Assembly: GCF_014196845.1 (NCBI RefSeq)
Contig: NZ_JACIEM010000003.1
Span: forward strand, 310,001 to 374,000
Length of the DNA stretch: 64,000 nucleotides
Direction of reading: 5' to 3'
Source: Aurantimonas endophytica
GTDB lineage: Bacteria; Pseudomonadota; Alphaproteobacteria; Rhizobiales; Rhizobiaceae
Part shown: in pieces, positions 25,300 through 37,610 of the stretch
How positions within the stretch are numbered: position 1 is the stretch's first letter
How the letters are laid out: every line of letters starts with the position of its first letter
Translations under genes and position numbers: made by a program
The notes under the pieces: model-generated
The model's database searches: none
What the model was told of the DNA's origin: nothing
The model's input: only the letters and a program-made list of their open reading frames with translations

Positions 25300-25376
25300 A
25301 GGACGGCTGGCGGCGCAGCCAGGGGGCAATCCGGACAGAACGCCGCACATCTCCGGTCGCGGGCACGGCGAAGCGT

Positions 25377-25405
25377 GTTGTCGCCGGCAAACCCCTATGC
25401 TAGAC
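25377..25405 (+). promoter_or_regulatory. Possible atp operon promoter
   Basis: GTTGTC (25377-25382) and CTAGAC (25400-25405) are 17 bases apart and share TTG..C and CTA with the rhizobial consensus CTTGAC-N17-CTATAT. This would give a leader of roughly 130 bases before the atpH GTG. The match is moderate. Confidence 0.35.
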
Positions 25406-25544
25406 GGTCCCTGTCTTCGGAAGGACCTTGGCGGCCCTGCTGCCCATCTTCCGGCATTCTTCAAACGGTTTCAAGGATTTGGGGCGGTCTCGCTTCGCAG
25501 GCCCTACGCAAGACTTGAACGAACGCGAAAAAGAACGGTCGTCC

Positions 25545-27634
<2,090 letters not shown>

Positions 27635-27654
27635 GCCAACCGGAACGCGCGTGA

Positions 27655-27676
27655 GTCCTGCCCTTCGGGGCAGGAC
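27655..27676 (+). other. Intra-operon hairpin with TTCG tetraloop (atpA-atpG gap)
   Basis: GTCCTGCCC (27655-27663) and GGGCAGGAC (27668-27676) form a perfect 9-bp stem closed by an extra-stable TTCG loop. No T run follows, so it is more likely an mRNA stabiliser or processing boundary protecting the 3' end of the atpA message than a full terminator. Confidence 0.7.
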
Positions 27677-27703
27677 CGATAAAGCGGGAGACAGCGCCAA
27701 GCC

Positions 27704-28579
27704 ATGGCATCACTGAAGGATCTGCGGAACCGCATCGCGTCGGTGAAATCCACGCAGAAGATCACCAAGGCCATGCAGATGGTCGCGGCGGCCAAGCTGC
27801 GCCGTGCGGAAGAGGCCGCGCAGGCAGCCCGTCCCTATGCGGAGCGGATGGCGGCGGTCCTGGCCAACATCTCCGGCGCCATGGAAGGCGACGGCCCGCA
27901 GCTGATGGTCGGCACCGGCAAGGACGACGTGCATCTGCTCGTCGTCTTCACGGCCGAGCGCGGTCTTGCAGGCGCTTTCAACGCCTCGATCGTCAAGCTT
28001 GCCCGTACCCACGGCCGCAAGCTGGAGTCCGAAGGCAAGACGGTCAAGTACATGATCGTCGGCAAGAAGGGCTGGGACATCATGCGCCGCGATTCGGCCA
28101 AGCAGGTCATCGAGCGAACCGACCTTCGCGAAGCCAAGCGTGTCGGCTTCGCCCATGCCGAGATGATCGGCCAGACGATCATGGACCTGTTCGACAAGGG
28201 CGAGTTCGACGTCTGCTCGATCTTCTATTCCGAGTTCCAGAACGTCGTGACCCAGATCCCGACGCGCCAGCAGATCATCCCGGCCGCGCTCGGCGATGGC
28301 GAGGCCGAGACGGCACAGGACGGGACGGTCTACGAATACGAGCCGGAGCCGGAGGCGATCCTCGAGGATCTGATCCCGCGCAATCTGAAGGTTCAGGTCC
28401 TGCACGCGCTCTTGGAAAACGCCGCGTCCGAGCAGGGCGCGCGGATGAGCGCGATGGACAACGCGACCCGCAATGCCGGCGACATGATCGAACGACTGTC
28501 GATCTCGTACAACCGCCAGCGGCAGGCGCAGATCACGACGGAACTGGTCGAAATCATTTCGGGCGCGGAAGCGCTCTAG
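27704..28579 (+). CDS. atpG: ATP synthase F1 subunit gamma
   Basis: This is a 291-residue gamma subunit, the rotating central shaft of F1. The N-terminal helix [36 protein letters not shown] and the C-terminal helix with [30 protein letters not shown] are the coiled-coil shaft signatures. A GCGGGAGACAG ribosome site precedes the ATG. It lies between atpA and atpD in the standard order. Confidence 0.97.
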   Translation: MASLKDLRNRIASVKSTQKITKAMQMVAAAKLRRAEEAAQAARPYAERMAAVLANISGAMEGDGPQLMVGTGKDDVHLLVVFTAERGLAGAFNASIVKLARTHGRKLESEGKTVKYMIVGKKGWDIMRRDSAKQVIERTDLREAKRVGFAHAEMIGQTIMDLFDKGEFDVCSIFYSEFQNVVTQIPTRQQIIPAALGDGEAETAQDGTVYEYEPEPEAILEDLIPRNLKVQVLHALLENAASEQGARMSAMDNATRNAGDMIERLSISYNRQRQAQITTELVEIISGAEAL

Positions 28580-28588
28580 AGCATCTGA

Positions 28589-30055
<1,467 letters not shown>

Positions 30056-30057
30056 GC

Positions 30058-30258
30058 ATGGCCGAAGAGCGCATCCTCCATCTGGCGGATGCGATCAACG
30101 AGACCTGTCCGTGGTCGGGAAAGCCGATCGCGGACGGATCCCTGACCCTCTACAAGGGCGCGGTGGTGGGGTTCTGCAATCCCGGCTGCCGCGACCAGTT
30201 CGAAAAGGCGATCCTCGACTTCGAGGCCGCCCTCAACAGGCAAGCGACCGATGGCTGA
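30058..30258 (+). CDS. Small cysteine-motif protein inside the atp operon (YHS/TRASH-like)
   Basis: This is a 66-residue acidic protein. Conserved-looking features are CPWSGKPIADGSLTLYKG (about 17-34) and VGFCNPGCRDQFEKAI (about 37-52). Three cysteines and this spacing recall YHS/TRASH-type metal-binding domains, where a CPxxG motif is followed by FC.xxC..xF. It begins two bases after atpD and overlaps the atpC start by eight bases, so it must be translated as part of the ATP synthase message. Its codon use matches its neighbours. I do not know its function; a metal- or thiol-responsive role linked to ATP synthase is speculative. Confidence 0.75.
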   Translation: MAEERILHLADAINETCPWSGKPIADGSLTLYKGAVVGFCNPGCRDQFEKAILDFEAALNRQATDG

Positions 30259-30655
30259 CAGCTTCCAGTTCGACCTCGTCTCCCCCGAGCGCCTGCTGCT
30301 TTCCGAAGCGGTCACGGCGGTCAACGTGCCGGGTACCGAAGGCTATTTCACGGTCATGGCGAACCACGCGCCGTTCATGACGACGCTGAAGCCGGGCGTC
30401 GTCGTGGCGACGACGGATGCGGGAACCGAGACGAAGATCTTCGTCGTCGGCGGCTTTGCCGATGTCAGCCAGGGCGGCTTCACGCTGCTCGCCGAACGCG
30501 CGACGCTGGTGGAGGATCTCGATCCGGCCGCGCTCGACCAGCAGATCAAGGATGCCGAGGAAGACGTCGCCGATGCTTCGGACGACGTCGCCCGCTCGAA
30601 GGCGCAGCTGGCGCTCGCCCAGCTTCGCGAAGCGCGCGCCGCCGTCGGCGTCTGA
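30251..30655 (+). CDS. atpC: ATP synthase F1 subunit epsilon
   Basis: This is a 134-residue epsilon subunit with the N-terminal beta sandwich (FQFDLVSPERLLLSEAVTAVNVPGTEGYFTVMANHAPFMTTLKPGVV) and an Ala-rich C-terminal helical hairpin that can inhibit ATP hydrolysis. The ATG overlaps the 3' end of the small Cys-motif gene by eight bases, implying coupled translation. A T-tailed stem-loop follows. Confidence 0.96.
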   Translation: MADSFQFDLVSPERLLLSEAVTAVNVPGTEGYFTVMANHAPFMTTLKPGVVVATTDAGTETKIFVVGGFADVSQGGFTLLAERATLVEDLDPAALDQQIKDAEEDVADASDDVARSKAQLALAQLREARAAVGV

Positions 30656-30681
30656 CCGGCGCTGTCATCGACTGACGAACG

Positions 30682-30704
30682 AGCCGGCCTTGCGCCGGCT
30701 TTTT
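30682..30704 (+). terminator. atp operon terminator
   Basis: AGCCGGC (30682-30688) and GCCGGCT (30694-30700) form a 7-bp GC-rich stem with a 5-base loop, directly followed by TTTT. It lies 26 bases after the atpC stop codon and is a typical intrinsic terminator. Confidence 0.85.
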
Positions 30705-30736
30705 CGTGTCGTGGAGCGGTTGCGCCGGCCCCGGCC

Positions 30737-31249
30737 CTACGCTGCCAGATGCCGGAACGTGGCGACCACCCGTTCATAGACCTGGCGCTTGAACGGCACG
30801 ATCAGGTCGACCAGCTCGTCCATCGGCTTCCAGGCCCAGTCGTCGAATTCCGCGGCGTGGCCGTCCGGCGGCGGGGCGATGGCGATCTCGCTCTCGTCGC
30901 CCTCGAAGCGGAAGGCGAACCAGCGCTGCGTCTGGCCGCAATAGCGGCCCTTCAGCGCGATCCCGACCAGTTCCGGCGGCAGGTCGTAGTCGATCCAGTC
31001 CGGCGCCTCCTGGAGCAGGCTGACGGAGCGGATGCCGGTCTCCTCGTAGAGCTCCCGGCGGGCCGCCGCCAGCGGGTCCTCGTCCGCGTCGATCCCGCCC
31101 TGCGGCATCTGCCAGAGCTGCACCGCACCAGTCATCTCGCCCTGGTCCTCGATGGTGCGGCGGCCAACCCAGACCTCGCCCTGCCGGTTCAGCACCATGA
31201 TGCCGACACAGCGGCGATAGGGCAGGTTCTCGTACTCGATCGGTTTCAT
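30737..31249 (-). CDS. rppH: RNA 5'-pyrophosphohydrolase (Nudix)
   Basis: This is a 170-residue Nudix hydrolase of the RppH/NudH group, which removes pyrophosphate from mRNA 5' ends and so triggers RNase E decay. The Nudix box is [23 protein letters not shown]. The N terminus [21 protein letters not shown], with LWQMPQGG before the box, is RppH-specific. The ATG at 31249 was chosen because [16 protein letters not shown] fits the family. It is the standard neighbour of atpC in rhizobia, in convergent orientation. Confidence 0.92.
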   Translation of the reverse strand: MKPIEYENLPYRRCVGIMVLNRQGEVWVGRRTIEDQGEMTGAVQLWQMPQGGIDADEDPLAAARRELYEETGIRSVSLLQEAPDWIDYDLPPELVGIALKGRYCGQTQRWFAFRFEGDESEIAIAPPPDGHAAEFDDWAWKPMDELVDLIVPFKRQVYERVVATFRHLAA

Positions 31250-31388
31250 GCTGGACCGTCCCGTTCGCCGCCTGGCGGCGGCGGCCTTGCAACAAGTATG
31301 GGTCCGCTCGTCTGGCAGGCGCCCTCGCCTGTTATCGGGCGGCGGCAAGCCGCGGCAAGGGCCATCCGGCAGAGCACACGATGGCGGG

Positions 31389-32519
31389 CTACCGACCCTC
31401 GGGGTCGTTGGCGAGGGCCGACACCGGCACGATCTCGATGCCGCGCGACTGCACTTCGCCGATCCATCCGGCAATCGTGTTGATCGAGACGTCGAAGGCC
31501 GAGGCGACGCCGACGGCGGAGCCTTGTGCGCGAGCGATCTGTTCCAGCGTGTCGAGCTGGCGGCGGATATCGGCGGCGTCCTGGGTCCGGTCGATGGTCA
31601 GGTCGGCAGCGGCGAACGGCACGCCCTGCAGCGCGGCCGTATCCTTTGCCAGCGAGCGCATCGACGAGGCGTCGTCGAGGAACATCAGACCGCGCCGTCC
31701 GAGTTCGGCGACCAGAGGTTCGATCGCCGTCGCGTCGCCGGTGAAGCGGCCGCCCATGTAGCTCATTACCCCGACATAGTTGGTCAGGGTCGCCAGCACC
31801 GCATGGAGCGCGCCGAAATCGTTCGCGGCCGCGTCGGCGACGGTCAGCGTGTTCGGACCGGGGTCGATTTCCGGATAGCCCACCGGCTCGAGCGGCACCT
31901 GCAGCACCAGCTCGTGGCCCGCCCGGCGGGACTCCTGCATCCAGCGGTCGAGGCTGTTGCCGGCAGGGGAGAAACCGAAGGTGACGGCGGCGGGCAAGGC
32001 GCGGATGGCGCTCATCGTGCCGGTCTGGCTGATGCCGAGGCCGCCGACGACGATGGCGATCCGCGTGCCGGGCACGCCGCGCGAGGCGCCGGCATAGACG
32101 TCGAAGGGGCGACGCCCGTCAGGGCCGCGTGTCGGCAGAGGGCCGAAATCGCTGTCTTCGACCAGCGCGGCATCGGGCAGATGCGCCGTCCCGGGCGGTT
32201 GCCGCAGGGCCACCGGTTCCTCGACGCGGAAGCCGACGCCCCCCACCGCAGGCTCGGCGGGAGGCCGGATGATCGTCGGTAGCTTCTGGGCCGTCACCGG
32301 CTGGGGCGCCGCGACGACGGCGACCGCCTGGGAAGCCGGTGGCTCGGCCAGCATGTCCACGACGCTCCGCTCCGGCTGGCCGAGAAATGCCGAGGCGAGC
32401 GAGCCGCCGATCAGCACGATTGCGACGGCGAGCCCCGCGAAAGCAGCAGCAGGCGGAGACCGCCGCCGCTTTTCCTTGCCGATGTCGAGGCCGAGCGGCC
32501 GGTGGAGTTCGCCACGCAT
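31389..32519 (-). CDS. Divergent polysaccharide deacetylase family protein (YibQ/DUF610-like)
   Basis: This is a 376-residue protein with one N-terminal transmembrane segment (about 27-48) preceded by a basic KEKRRR stretch, so it is anchored in the inner membrane with the domain in the periplasm. After a Pro/Val-rich linker, residues 150-376 form the divergent polysaccharide deacetylase NodB-like barrel ([65 protein letters not shown]). The role is unknown, although the gene is strictly linked to ctpA and the envC-like gene in Rhizobiales, which suggests envelope maintenance. Confidence 0.85.
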   Translation of the reverse strand: MRGELHRPLGLDIGKEKRRRSPPAAAFAGLAVAIVLIGGSLASAFLGQPERSVVDMLAEPPASQAVAVVAAPQPVTAQKLPTIIRPPAEPAVGGVGFRVEEPVALRQPPGTAHLPDAALVEDSDFGPLPTRGPDGRRPFDVYAGASRGVPGTRIAIVVGGLGISQTGTMSAIRALPAAVTFGFSPAGNSLDRWMQESRRAGHELVLQVPLEPVGYPEIDPGPNTLTVADAAANDFGALHAVLATLTNYVGVMSYMGGRFTGDATAIEPLVAELGRRGLMFLDDASSMRSLAKDTAALQGVPFAAADLTIDRTQDAADIRRQLDTLEQIARAQGSAVGVASAFDVSINTIAGWIGEVQSRGIEIVPVSALANDPEGR

Positions 32520-32611
32520 GCCCCCGTCTAGCGTTTCAAGCTGGACCGGGGCTCGCGGGTATCAACGGGATGCGGAAGCTAGCCAACGCGCCGAGAGGCG
32601 GTCCGAACGCG

Positions 32612-32647
32612 AGAAGGCCCGGGCATCCTGCAATGCCCGGGCCTTCT
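32612..32647 (-). terminator. Stem-loop terminator after ctpA
   Basis: A perfect 15-bp stem, 32612-32626 with 32633-32647, encloses a 6-base loop, 27 bases after the ctpA stop on the minus strand. It separates ctpA from the deacetylase-like gene. The T run is short, but the stem is very strong. Confidence 0.75.
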
Positions 32648-32673
32648 GTTCATCGCGATAGTCGCCTTCGCCG

Positions 32674-34014
32674 TCAGTTGGCGGCGTTGGCTTCCTGCTT
32701 CGGCGGGAACATGGCGTTGGTCTTCACGCCGCGCAGCAGGTCGAGAGCGTACTGCAGCTGCAGATCGTCGGCAGTCTCCGGCGGCACGTAGTCGAGCGAG
32801 CCGGAGCCTTCCTCGGTCTCCAGATTGCCGGTGATGTGACCGCGCAGGGAAGACTCGCCGCGCGACAGCTCGTCCTCGGCTTCGAGGCCCATCTGCTCGC
32901 GGATCTCCTGCGGCAGCGGCTGGTCGACCGTGATGTCCGGATCGATGCCGCGGCCCTGGATGGAGCGGCCCGACGGCGTGTAGTAGAGCGCCGTGGTCAG
33001 GCGCAGCGCACCATTGGCGCCGAGCGGGATGATCGTCTGCACCGATCCCTTGCCGAAGGAGCGCGAGCCGACGACGGTCGCCCGGCGCTGGTCCTGCAGC
33101 GCGCCGGCGACGATCTCCGAGGCCGAGGCCGAACCGCCATTGACCAGGACGACGAGCGGCTTGCCGTTGATCTCGTCGCCGGAGCGCGCGTTGTAGCGCC
33201 GCGTCTCGTCCGAGTTGCGGCCGCGGGTCGAGACGATCTCGCCATTGTCGAGAAAGGCGTCAGAGACCGACACGGCCTCGTCGAGCAGGCCGCCCGGGTT
33301 GCGGCGCAGGTCGAGCACATAGCCCTTCAGCTTGTCCTCGCCGACCTGTTCCTCGATGTCGGCGATCGCCTCCTCGAGCCCGATCGTGGTCTGCTCGTTG
33401 AACTTCAGCAGCTTGATGTAGCCGACGTCGTTCTCGACCGTATGGCGGACCGACGGCACCTTGATCTCGTCGCGCGTCACCGTCAGCCGGACCGGCTTGG
33501 TGGCGCCTTCGCGGATGATCGTCAGCGACACGCTGGTGCCGATGTCGCCCTTCATCTTCTCGACCGCCTCGCCGAGCGTCAGGCCGCGCACCTGCTCGCC
33601 GTCGATCTCGGCGATCAGGTCGCCGGCGAGGACGCCGGCCTTGTCGGCCGGGGTGCCCTCGAAGGGCGAGACGACCTTGACCAGTTCCTCTTCCATCGTG
33701 ACCTCGATGCCGAGGCCGCCGAACTGGCCCCGCGTCTCGGTACGCATGTCCGCCGCTTCCTTGGCGTTCATGTAGCTCGAATGCGGGTCGAGCGAGGTGA
33801 GCATGCCGTTGATGGCGGTCTCGACCAGCTTCTGGTCGTCCGGCTCCTCGACATACTGGGCGCGAACGCGCTCGAAGACGTCGCCGAAGATCGCAAGCTG
33901 GCGGTAGGTGTCAGACCCCGCGGCATTGGCCACGCCAGCGTTCTGGCTGACCACGGTCATCGCCGTCGCCCCCATCAACGCGCCGGCGAAGAGTATCGAA
34001 AGCTTACGAATCAT
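32674..34014 (-). CDS. ctpA: Carboxy-terminal processing protease (S41 family)
   Basis: This is a 446-residue periplasmic tail-specific protease. A signal peptide (about 1-32) is followed by a helical N-terminal region, a PDZ domain (around FGGLGIEVTMEEELVKVVSPFEGTPADKAG) and the S41 catalytic core. The nucleophile is in VNGGSASASEIVAGALQD and the general-base Lys is in SFGKGSVQT. The ATG at 34014 overlaps the end of the envC-like gene by 11 bases. Such proteases trim peptidoglycan-related proteins or degrade misfolded periplasmic proteins, and the pairing with EnvC suggests control of cell-wall hydrolysis. Confidence 0.93.
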   Translation of the reverse strand: MIRKLSILFAGALMGATAMTVVSQNAGVANAAGSDTYRQLAIFGDVFERVRAQYVEEPDDQKLVETAINGMLTSLDPHSSYMNAKEAADMRTETRGQFGGLGIEVTMEEELVKVVSPFEGTPADKAGVLAGDLIAEIDGEQVRGLTLGEAVEKMKGDIGTSVSLTIIREGATKPVRLTVTRDEIKVPSVRHTVENDVGYIKLLKFNEQTTIGLEEAIADIEEQVGEDKLKGYVLDLRRNPGGLLDEAVSVSDAFLDNGEIVSTRGRNSDETRRYNARSGDEINGKPLVVLVNGGSASASEIVAGALQDQRRATVVGSRSFGKGSVQTIIPLGANGALRLTTALYYTPSGRSIQGRGIDPDITVDQPLPQEIREQMGLEAEDELSRGESSLRGHITGNLETEEGSGSLDYVPPETADDLQLQYALDLLRGVKTNAMFPPKQEANAAN

Positions 34015-35812
34015 TCTTCGTCCTTCCAGAGGGTTCGTCCATCCACCATGGCGACGGATCGACCGGTTTCCCGTCTTTGCGAAACTCGACATAGAGTGCG
34101 GGCTCGCTTGCACCGAACTCTGCTACCGCCACACTGGCGAGACGCTTGGCACCCATCGAAGCGACCGGCTCTCCCGCCGACACGAACTGACCGCTCTCGA
34201 CGTCGATGCGCTCCATGCCGGCAAGCACCACATGATAGCCGTCGCCGGCGTCGAGGATCAAGAGTTGTCCATAGGAACGGAAGGGTCCCGAGTAGAGTAC
34301 GCTCGCATCGGTGGGTGACGTGACCACGTCGCCCGGGCGGGCCCCGAACGAAGCGCCGGTTGTCTCCCGGCCGATATCATCGCGATCACCGAATCCAATC
34401 AGCAGCTTGCCTGCCACGGGCAACGACAATCGGCCTTTCATTGTCGAAAATGCGGCGGCGGGTTCAAGCCGTGCAAGGTCACGGCGAAGTGACGCGATGT
34501 CGTAGCCCGGCGTGACGCCTGCGGAGGGCGCGCCGCGCGGCTCGAGTGCGGCGACTTCGACCTCTTCGGCGGCCTCGGGCTCGGATGGCTCCGGCGCTTC
34601 GGCCATAGCGGCCGGCGCTTCGGCGGGCGGCAGTGCCGGCTCCGGAGCGGCGGTCTCGGCCACCAGCGAGTCGGCAACGATCGTCTCCCCGGCCCCCTCG
34701 GCTTCCGCTGCGGCGCGCTGCTGCGCCGCATCCTGCATCGCGGCGAGGCGGGTTGCTTCGGCCTCTGCAGCCCGACGTTCGGCTTCGATCGCCGCAAGGC
34801 GCGTCGCTTCCGCCTCGGCGGCGAGGCGCTCGGCTTCGAGGCGCTCGGCTTCCTGCCGGCGCAGTTCGGCCTGTCGCTCGGCCTCGCGGCGTTCGAGCTC
34901 GGCCACCCGGGCCGCTTCCTCTGCGGCGCGCACCCGTTCGAGATCGGATTCCAGCGACGAGATCAGGCCCTCGAGGTCGGTGGCCTTGGAGGCGAGTTCG
35001 GCGACGCGCGAGGCTTCCGCCGCGCGGCGATCGCGACTCTGCGCTTCCAGCCGCTGCTTTTCCGCCGACAGCTTGGCGAGACGTGTCTCCTCTTCGCGGT
35101 AGCGGGTGAGTTCGCCGGCGAAACGCGTCGTCTCCGCCGCGATCGACGTCCGCACCTCGGCGAGGCGGGCGAGATCGGCGAGCAGGATCTCGGTCTCGCT
35201 GCGGATGGCGGGGACGACCGCGCCGAGAAGGATGGCGCTGCGCACCGAGCCGAGCGCGTCCTGCGGCTTCACCAGCAGCGCCGGCGGCGGCTTGCGGCCC
35301 ATGCGCTCCAATGCACCCAGCACCTCGGCGAGGACCCCCCTGCGCTCGCGCAGCGACGCCTTGATCGTCACTTCCTGCACCGCCAGGGCGTCGATCCGGC
35401 TTTCGGTCGCGTCGAGCTGCCGGCTTGCCCGTTTCTGGGCTTCCGCCGCCTCGATCATCGCGGTCCGGATCTTTTCGCGATCCTCGGAGAGGGCGGCGAT
35501 CTCGGAGTCGAGCGAGCGGATGGTCTCTTCCGACAGCGCAATGCGGCGCGATACGGCGGCGAGATCAGCGGCGGTCTTGCGCCGCTCCTGTGCCAGCGTG
35601 TCGGAGTGTGAGCGCTCGACGGCGCCGACGCGCATCGGGTCGACGGCTGCCGCCTCGCGGCGCTCATCGATTTCCGGCAGTGCCTGGCCGGGCAGCGGCG
35701 CCAGCAGCGCACCCGCAAGCGTGAGAGCAGCGAGGCTGTGGCGCCTCCACCCCTTCCGCCTGCCTGCCGCAAACTGCCGTACCATCAAGGCCAATCCAAT
35801 TCCCAAGCGCAT
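34004..35812 (-). CDS. EnvC-like murein hydrolase activator (coiled coil plus LytM domain)
   Basis: This is a 602-residue protein with an N-terminal signal/anchor (about 20-45), a long coiled coil (65-300), an Ala/Glu/Arg-rich repeat region in which an AAEAEATRLAA unit occurs twice (about 335-370), an acidic Pro-rich linker and a C-terminal LytM/M23 domain (about 460-590). The M23 metal ligands are not retained: the usual GxHxGxD is replaced by ETTGASFGARPGD, as in EnvC, which activates amidases rather than cutting peptidoglycan. It overlaps ctpA by 11 bases and is co-transcribed with it. Confidence 0.87.
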   Translation of the reverse strand: MRLGIGLALMVRQFAAGRRKGWRRHSLAALTLAGALLAPLPGQALPEIDERREAAAVDPMRVGAVERSHSDTLAQERRKTAADLAAVSRRIALSEETIRSLDSEIAALSEDREKIRTAMIEAAEAQKRASRQLDATESRIDALAVQEVTIKASLRERRGVLAEVLGALERMGRKPPPALLVKPQDALGSVRSAILLGAVVPAIRSETEILLADLARLAEVRTSIAAETTRFAGELTRYREEETRLAKLSAEKQRLEAQSRDRRAAEASRVAELASKATDLEGLISSLESDLERVRAAEEAARVAELERREAERQAELRRQEAERLEAERLAAEAEATRLAAIEAERRAAEAEATRLAAMQDAAQQRAAAEAEGAGETIVADSLVAETAAPEPALPPAEAPAAMAEAPEPSEPEAAEEVEVAALEPRGAPSAGVTPGYDIASLRRDLARLEPAAAFSTMKGRLSLPVAGKLLIGFGDRDDIGRETTGASFGARPGDVVTSPTDASVLYSGPFRSYGQLLILDAGDGYHVVLAGMERIDVESGQFVSAGEPVASMGAKRLASVAVAEFGASEPALYVEFRKDGKPVDPSPWWMDEPSGRTKNDS

Positions 35813-35929
35813 CGGACGCGAACGGCGACCATAGAATCAGGCCGTTAACATCCGATCAACCAACTCACACCCGAATTGCGGGGGTACGCCGGTCGCGAGC
35901 CTGCATGAGACGCCGTGGATCGGGCGCTA

Positions 35930-36412
35930 TCAAGACCGGTGATAGGGGTGACCGGCGAGAATGGTCACCGCGCGGTATAATTGCTCGGCGAGAAGAATGC
36001 GGGCGATCTGATGCGGAAATGTCATGCGCCCGAGCGACAGGACCAGAGAAGCGCTGCCTCGCAGCGATTCGTCGTGTCCGTCAGGGCCCCCGATCAGAAG
36101 CCCAAGGTCACGCTGGCCGCCGTCCCGAAAGCCGGCGATGGCATCGGCAAAATCCTGCGAGCTCATCAGCCGGCCGGTTTCGTCGAGAACGATCCGTGCG
36201 GCGCCTTCCGGCAGGGAGGCGGCGAGGCGCTGGGCCTCGTCACGCTTGCGCTCGGGCGTGGTGGCGAGCCGCGACTCGGGATGTTCGAAAAGGCCCTGAT
36301 AGTCGAGACCGAGCGGCGGCCCCGCCTTCTTCAGCCGGTCGAAATACCGGTCCGCAAGCTCACGCTCCGGGCCGGCCTTCATCCGGCCGACGGCGGCAAT
36401 CGTCAACCGCAT
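35930..36412 (-). CDS. rlmH: 23S rRNA (pseudouridine1915-N3)-methyltransferase RlmH
   Basis: This is a 160-residue SPOUT methyltransferase. The N terminus MRLTIAAVGRMKAGPERELADRYFDRL, the SAM-binding loop LLIGGPDGHDESL and the C-terminal FPHQIARILLAEQLYRAVTILAGHPYH(R) are all diagnostic. It methylates pseudouridine 1915 in helix 69 of the large subunit. The start at 36412 was chosen by family length. It follows rsfS by about 50 bases in the obgE-proBA-nadD-rsfS-rlmH series. Confidence 0.95.
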   Translation of the reverse strand: MRLTIAAVGRMKAGPERELADRYFDRLKKAGPPLGLDYQGLFEHPESRLATTPERKRDEAQRLAASLPEGAARIVLDETGRLMSSQDFADAIAGFRDGGQRDLGLLIGGPDGHDESLRGSASLVLSLGRMTFPHQIARILLAEQLYRAVTILAGHPYHRS

Positions 36413-36461
36413 CGGCCGCACCTTTCCGGCCGAAGCCCTGACACAGGCAATGAGGCGACGG

Positions 36462-36896
36462 TCAGTGGACCGTCGCGTCTCCGCTGTCGCCGACGGACCA
36501 CATCTTCTCGATATTGTAGAAGCTGCGGACTTCGGGGCGGAAGACATGGACGATGATGTCGCCCGTATCGATCAGCACCCAGTCACCGTTCGCAAGGCCT
36601 TCCACCTTCGCCATCCCGAAGCCGTGTTCCTTCAGGTCGCGCAGAAGATGATCGGCCACGGCGGTCACATGGCGGTGCGATCGTCCGGAGACGATGACCA
36701 TGTGGTCGGCAAGGGCCGATTTGCCCCGCATGTCGATGGAGACGATTTGCTCGCCTTTCGAGTCTTCAAGGCTCGTCATGACGAGGTCGAGAGCGTTCCG
36801 ACCGACCGAGATGTCGGTGGCGGGCGCATCGGAAGGAGTGGTCGTGAAGACGTCCTTCGCTTCAGCCGCAGGTCGCAGTGTCGTTGTCCCTTTCAT
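36462..36896 (-). CDS. rsfS: Ribosomal silencing factor RsfS
   Basis: This is a 144-residue RsfS/Iojap protein that binds L14 and blocks subunit joining in starvation. The conserved core KGEQIVSIDMRGKSALADHMVIVSGRSHRHVTAVADHLLRDLKEHG and the C-terminal WVLIDTGDIIVHVFRPEVRSFYNIEKMW are complete. The N-terminal 35 residues are a non-conserved extension seen in rhizobia. An internal ATG at about residue 40 would give the minimal domain. It is downstream of nadD, as is usual. Confidence 0.93.
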   Translation of the reverse strand: MKGTTTLRPAAEAKDVFTTTPSDAPATDISVGRNALDLVMTSLEDSKGEQIVSIDMRGKSALADHMVIVSGRSHRHVTAVADHLLRDLKEHGFGMAKVEGLANGDWVLIDTGDIIVHVFRPEVRSFYNIEKMWSVGDSGDATVH

Positions 36897-36959
36897 CGGA
36901 CGGGTGGTACGGCAGGGGCCGTACAACAACCTCAATGTAGGCAGTGTTCCGTGTCTGTT

Positions 36960-37610
36960 TCAAGACGCGTTGCCGTAAGCCTTGCGGATCAGTGTCGAGG
37001 AGACCGGCGAACGGGGGCCGTGCAGGAACACCCAGGCCGGCGGATCGCGGAACGGCAGCGCCGCGGCGTCGCGCTCGGCCAGGCGGCAGCCTTCCAGGTA
37101 GCGGGCCATCGGCGCCGACAGGGTCGCAAGGCTCGCCCCCGGCCGGTCGACGACGGCGATCGGCAGCATCGCGGCGATCCGCCGCCACGCCTGCCAGCGA
37201 TGAAACGAGGCGAGACTGTCGGCCCCCATGATCCAGACGAAACGGATGCCGGGCCGCCGCAGCCGCAGCAGGGCCACCGTGTCGGCGCTGTAGCGGATGC
37301 GGTGCGCCGCCTCGAAGGCGGTCACCGCCGCGTGCGGGCCGTCGGCGAGACGGCGCACCGCCGCCAGCCGCTCGCCCAGCGGGCGCAGCTGGCCATGGTC
37401 CTTCAGCGGGTTGCCGGGCGTGACGATCCACCAGACGCGGTCGAGGCCGAGCCGGCGGCGGGCGGTCTCCGCCACCAGGACGTGGCCGGCATGCGGCGGA
37501 TTGAACGAGCCGCCGAACAGGCCGATGCGCATGCCCTTCTCGGCATGCGGGATGGCCAGCGCGGCGGGGTCGACGGCGTGCACCCGTGCATCCGCCAAGC
37601 GATGCTTCAC
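36960..37610 (-). CDS. nadD: Nicotinate-nucleotide adenylyltransferase
   Basis: This is a 216-residue NadD, which makes deamido-NAD from nicotinate mononucleotide and [17 protein letters not shown] is the nucleotidyltransferase HxGH motif, and SSTLIRKA near the C terminus is the second motif. A GTG at 37610 overlaps the proA stop by four bases (GTGA) and gives the [15 protein letters not shown]-terminal extension common in rhizobia; the ATG at 37532 is an alternative. The C terminus ends soon after SSTLIR. Confidence 0.92.
   Translation of the reverse strand: MKHRLADARVHAVDPAALAIPHAEKGMRIGLFGGSFNPPHAGHVLVAETARRRLGLDRVWWIVTPGNPLKDHGQLRPLGERLAAVRRLADGPHAAVTAFEAAHRIRYSADTVALLRLRRPGIRFVWIMGADSLASFHRWQAWRRIAAMLPIAVVDRPGASLATLSAPMARYLEGCRLAERDAAALPFRDPPAWVFLHGPRSPVSSTLIRKAYGNAS

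Noticed and set aside
34004-35812. Missing M23 catalytic residues in the EnvC-like protein as a novelty
   Set aside because: Loss of the metal-binding residues is normal for EnvC-type activators, so it is expected rather than unusual.
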